Assembly (NCBI GenBank): GCA_030605795.1
Contig: JAUWHR010000096.1
Span: 1 to 38,069 of the forward strand
Reading direction: 5' to 3'
From: Anaerolineae bacterium
Lineage (GTDB): Bacteria > Chloroflexota > Anaerolineae > Anaerolineales > E44-bin32
Length of the DNA: 38,069 bases
Of this stretch, positions 35,333-38,069 are shown one piece after another. Below the pieces are notes generated by a model. That model was not told the origin of the DNA. It ran no database searches and saw nothing but the letters and a program-made list of their open reading frames with translations. A program made the position numbers and the translations under genes. How positions within the stretch are numbered: the stretch's first letter is position 1; every line of letters begins with the position of its first letter.

Positions 35333-37351
35333 TCAGGGTCGCCACGCGGGCTGATAATCCCAAGCCGCGTTATCGGTGAGGCGGGTCTGTATTCCGCCGT
35401 TGACGGTCATGATGTAAATGTCGTGATTGGCCGCATCGCGCCACGACTCATATGTAATCCATTGTCCATCAGGCGACCAGTTAGGGTCCGCATTTGGTCC
35501 CTTTGTGGTGAGCTTAATTGCGCCATATCCAACCGCATCCCATTTGACCACCCAGATATGAGTATCATCAACCACATAGGCGATAAGGTTTCCAGTTGGC
35601 GACCAATCCGGTGAACTAGCCTGTTGATCTCTCGTCACTTGCTTTGGATTTGAACCCGAGAACGAACCATCATCGAATACCCAGTAGATGGTTGGGGAAC
35701 CAGTGCGCGAGGTATTCATCAAGACTAGCTTATCTCCTCCCGGCGACCAGCTCGGCTGACGATCATAGGCATTGGAGCGGCTTATTTGTTGAGCCCCACG
35801 GCCCTGCTGGTCAGTTATCCAGATACTCGGTTTGTTATTTTCCAAATTGGTAAAAATGATGCCCGCGTCTGACCAGTCGGCGTCAAACACGCCGCCCAAT
35901 AACGTAATCAGCGACTGGACGTTATTGCCATCCGAGTTCATGATATATATCGCCGCATTCGGGTAATGATCAGCTTTCTTCCGACAAGGAGATACGAAAA
36001 GTAAATGCTCCCCGTTTGGGGACCAAGCAGGTTGACAGGCGCCATCGGTCATGGTTGTCAACTGGATCACATTTGAGCCATCTACATTGATCAGGAAGAT
36101 CTGCGGCAACCCAACCCGTTCACTCACAAAGGCTATCTGTCCTTGTCCGCCGCCACGCGGTGTAGCGTCTGCTGTCGGCGATATCTCAGGTGTTTGCGTG
36201 TAATCAGGTGGTGGGGTATTGGTGAGAACCACCGACGGAACCTCTGTTGCGGTTTCTGATGGTACCAGAGCAATTACATCCTCTACGGGATACGTGGGGG
36301 GCACAGACGTGGTTGTTGGCTCAGAACCATCAAGCACTCCCGCGATGGTCAATAAACCCCATGCCCCAAACACAACCACAAATACAACTCCGATAATTAT
36401 CGTGATGAAACGGAAGTTCCTTTTACGTTCAGTTGGTGCTGCTGGCTTCAGCAATGTAGGTTCAGGTTGTACGGAGGTTTTTGCACGTTCTGTCGTTGGG
36501 GCATAATCCACTAATGGGGTCGCTGCATCGCCGGTCGCGATCTCAGGTTCTGGAGCAAGCGCCTCCAATAACTCTTGAACGGTGGCAAAACGATCTCCCG
36601 GTTTGATCGCGACAGCCCGCTCGACAGCATCAGCAACATTAAGTGAAATGGAAGGATTTAGTTCAAGAATCGGCACCAGGCGTTGCTGCCCCATCGCCCG
36701 CCCAAGGCTATCAGCAGGAACAATATTGGTGAGCAGATTGTAAATCGTAGCACCGAGAGAATAGATATCAGTACGGACATCGGTGCGACCTCGGCCATAC
36801 TGCTCTGGCGGCGAAAAACCAGGTGTGAATGCTTTTGCTCCAATAGTTGTGCTTTTTAAGGCATCATGGACTTTTGCCAGTCCAAAATCCACCAGAACAG
36901 CCTGTCCTTCAGGTGTGATTTTTATATTTCCTGGTTTAATATCGCGGTGGATTATGGATTGCGGTCGCGTGTGCAGGTAATTCACCGCGTCGAGGATTTC
37001 ACCCATCCATCTAAGAACATCAGCCTCGAGCAACGGTCCACCTCGTCGTTCAAGAAGTTGACGGGCATCATCACCCGGAACATAGTCCATAACCAGGTAT
37101 TGTCCCTCTCCGGGAATAACGAAGTGATCAGTAACACGCGGCAGGTTAAGATGACGAAGTGAGGCAAGTAAAGTCGCCTCACGAAAGAATTGCCGTTCGG
37201 CCTCTGGTGATATGAAGTGATTCTCCTTGATGGCAACTTCTACACCAAGGCTCTCATCATGACCACGATAAACCGCGCCCATACCACCACGTCCAAGTTC
37301 TTCTACGATGCGGTAGCGGTTATATAGGAGGGTACCAAGTTCGAGTGGCAT
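35333..37351 (-). CDS. Ser/Thr protein kinase with external TolB-like propeller
   Basis: A 672-residue membrane kinase. The kinase domain (about 11-265) is complete: LGRGGMGAVY, VAIKEN (Lys42), IIHRDIKPGNI (canonical HRD at 135-137), LVDFGLAK and FSPPEQYG. One transmembrane span (about 311-336) separates it from a Pro/Thr-rich external spacer (340-400). The C-terminal 270 residues form TolB/WD40-like blades: INVDGSNVIQLTTMTDGACQ then PAWSPNGEHLLFVS, and repeated PxWSPxGxxI. The propeller is therefore outside, acting as sensor or wall-protein binder, unlike the cytoplasmic propeller of the kinase at 19982. A truncated second kinase follows at 35201. Confidence 0.94.
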   Translation of the reverse strand: MPLELGTLLYNRYRIVEELGRGGMGAVYRGHDESLGVEVAIKENHFISPEAERQFFREATLLASLRHLNLPRVTDHFVIPGEGQYLVMDYVPGDDARQLLERRGGPLLEADVLRWMGEILDAVNYLHTRPQSIIHRDIKPGNIKITPEGQAVLVDFGLAKVHDALKSTTIGAKAFTPGFSPPEQYGRGRTDVRTDIYSLGATIYNLLTNIVPADSLGRAMGQQRLVPILELNPSISLNVADAVERAVAIKPGDRFATVQELLEALAPEPEIATGDAATPLVDYAPTTERAKTSVQPEPTLLKPAAPTERKRNFRFITIIIGVVFVVVFGAWGLLTIAGVLDGSEPTTTSVPPTYPVEDVIALVPSETATEVPSVVLTNTPPPDYTQTPEISPTADATPRGGGQGQIAFVSERVGLPQIFLINVDGSNVIQLTTMTDGACQPAWSPNGEHLLFVSPCRKKADHYPNAAIYIMNSDGNNVQSLITLLGGVFDADWSDAGIIFTNLENNKPSIWITDQQGRGAQQISRSNAYDRQPSWSPGGDKLVLMNTSRTGSPTIYWVFDDGSFSGSNPKQVTRDQQASSPDWSPTGNLIAYVVDDTHIWVVKWDAVGYGAIKLTTKGPNADPNWSPDGQWITYESWRDAANHDIYIMTVNGGIQTRLTDNAAWDYQPAWRP

Positions 37352-37443
37352 AGCACTCTCGGGTCCGGGGGTATCAAAGCGATTACCGCGACCTTAGTTT
37401 ATATCCCCGATACTACTCACCTGCAAATTGAGAAGCGAAAGGG

Positions 37444-37584
37444 TCAACTATATGGCTCTTCAAGCAGCTCATAATAGCCATTGTTCAAGAGGAATGCAAA
37501 GCCACTCTCGTTCCAAAGACAAATGCACAGCATGCATCGACCCTGAGCGACACCTTCTTCCGGTACCTGGCTGATTTGTCGCAT
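37444..37584 (-). CDS. Possible small protein (46 aa)
   Basis: ATG 37584 to TGA 37444 gives 46 residues: MRQISQVPEEGVAQGRCMLC, then ICLWNESGFAFLLNNGYYEL and LEEPYS. The frame is open upstream to about 37620 with a coding-like LPLRISSQLMRQ run. Composition and codon use resemble the neighbours, and it fills most of the 295-base gap between the propeller kinase and dodecin, on the same strand. No ribosome site is evident and no family is recognised. It may be a small real gene or a decayed one. Confidence 0.4.
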   Translation of the reverse strand: MRQISQVPEEGVAQGRCMLCICLWNESGFAFLLNNGYYELLEEPYS

Positions 37585-37646
37585 CAATTGGCTACTAATC
37601 CGCAGTGGTAGAATTTTCTATAAACCTGTTTATTTCTCTGCTCGGG

Positions 37647-37862
37647 TCAATTGCGACCGCTGAACTTGAAGGACAACTTTACTTTTGCGCGATAAGCACG
37701 GACCTTTCCGTCCTCGAGCTGCATGTCCAACTCAACAATCTCAGCGATGCGCAGGTCCCGCAGGGACTGTGAGGCCATATCCACAGCTGCAGAGGCTGCT
37801 TTCTCCCAAGATTCTGTGCTGGTACCGACCAGTTCAATGACCTTGTATACACTCTCTCCCAT
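37647..37862 (-). CDS. Dodecin family flavoprotein
   Basis: A 71-residue protein that fits dodecin: VYKVIELVGTSTESWEKAAS, SQSLRDLRIAEIVELD and YRAKVKLSFKF. Dodecins form hollow 12-mers that bind pairs of flavins (or CoA in some bacteria) and buffer them in the cytoplasm. The Trp of the flavin-stacking region is present (ESW). GGAG lies seven bases before the ATG. The intergenic repeat copy 3 begins 63 bases upstream. Confidence 0.93.
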   Translation of the reverse strand: MGESVYKVIELVGTSTESWEKAASAAVDMASQSLRDLRIAEIVELDMQLEDGKVRAYRAKVKLSFKFSGRN

Positions 37863-37924
37863 GATAATCTCCTTTCATCTAATTATACGCAACATACTCG
37901 CCAGTCGCCCCAGTGGAATCCTTC

Positions 37925-38052
37925 ATTTAGTGCACCAAAAAAAACTACCCTCGAGTAGCGGGGAGGGGTATATGTGGGGGTGCGGGCGCAGCCCCCACCC
38001 CCACATATACCGGTTCCCTTCTCGCGGTAGACCATTTTTCAGGTGAGGCAGA
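37925..38052. repeat. Palindromic interspersed repeat, copy 3 (about 128 bp, flanks reversed)
   Basis: The perfect core arms are GGTATATGTGGGGGTG (37967-37982) and CACCCCCACATATACC (37996-38011). The outer flanks are in the opposite order to copies 1 and 2: CTACCCTCGAG is on the left and CTTCTCGCGGTAGACC plus TTTTTCAG on the right. The central loop, however, still reads GCGGGCGCAGC on the plus strand as in copies 1 and 2. The element ends near the right edge of the window. Confidence 0.85.
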
Positions 38053-38069
38053 TAAGTAAAAAAAATCCC

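Noticed and set aside
2006-38052. Palindromic repeats as CRISPR units
   Set aside because: Copies are tens of kilobases apart, have no spacers and no cas genes are present.

Overview
The window looks like a chromosomal segment of a Chloroflexota bacterium, most likely Anaerolineae-like. This is inferred from gene content, not from a marker gene: an Agl23-type membrane glycosyltransferase fused to an NHL propeller, a CpXC-domain protein, several Ser/Thr kinases joined to beta-propellers, a stand-alone BchI-like ATPase, a UroD-like protein and a dodecin. I see no rRNA, tRNA, CRISPR array, transposase or phage gene.

Layout. 1-162 is the 3' end of fabF. 305-1895 (minus) is a two-gene unit with an SPFH protein carrying a C-terminal HTH. 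2264-3654 (plus) is a Nudix hydrolase coupled to a membrane protein. 3690-7583 (minus) holds sucC, sucD, a UroD-like gene and rsmD. 7645-12376 (minus) holds scpB, rluB and the Agl23-NHL protein. 12637-15725 (plus) covers cell-envelope genes: a lipoprotein, a UDP-glucuronate decarboxylase-like protein and GtrA. 15815-17416 is a small barrel-like protein plus a BchI-like AAA+ ATPase. 17489-17725 (minus) is an acyl carrier protein. 17859-19900 is isoprenoid synthesis (type 2 IPP isomerase and a polyprenyl diphosphate synthase).

19982-25780 is the most interesting block: a Ser/Thr kinase with an eight-blade PQQ propeller, a PP2C phosphatase, a J-domain/VWA fusion, a zinc-ribbon/FHA protein, an 80-residue conserved-looking protein and an OmpR-type response regulator, all on one strand with overlaps or short gaps. 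It reads as a complete phospho-signalling cassette: writer, eraser, reader, and a chaperone-linked VWA adaptor. A NarL-type regulator follows, then a minus-strand trio (SH3 membrane protein, a 46-residue DUF971-like protein, a helical protein), a second kinase, ftsH, a hybrid GAF/PAS histidine kinase, a CpXC protein, a third kinase with a TolB-like propeller, and dodecin.

Non-genic features. A 128-132 bp palindromic repeat occurs three times (2006, 27972, 37925), each time beside gene 5' ends; in the third copy the hairpin core is flipped relative to its flanks. A different 115 bp inverted-repeat element sits in front of rsmD. Decayed genes are present at 31275-32215 (fadD fragment and an aminotransferase with its middle deleted) and at 35201-35305 (a 34-residue kinase head). 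Many adjacent genes share ATGA stop/start overlaps (2764, 6438, 10965, 11777, 15249, 18887, 24277), so translational coupling is common here.
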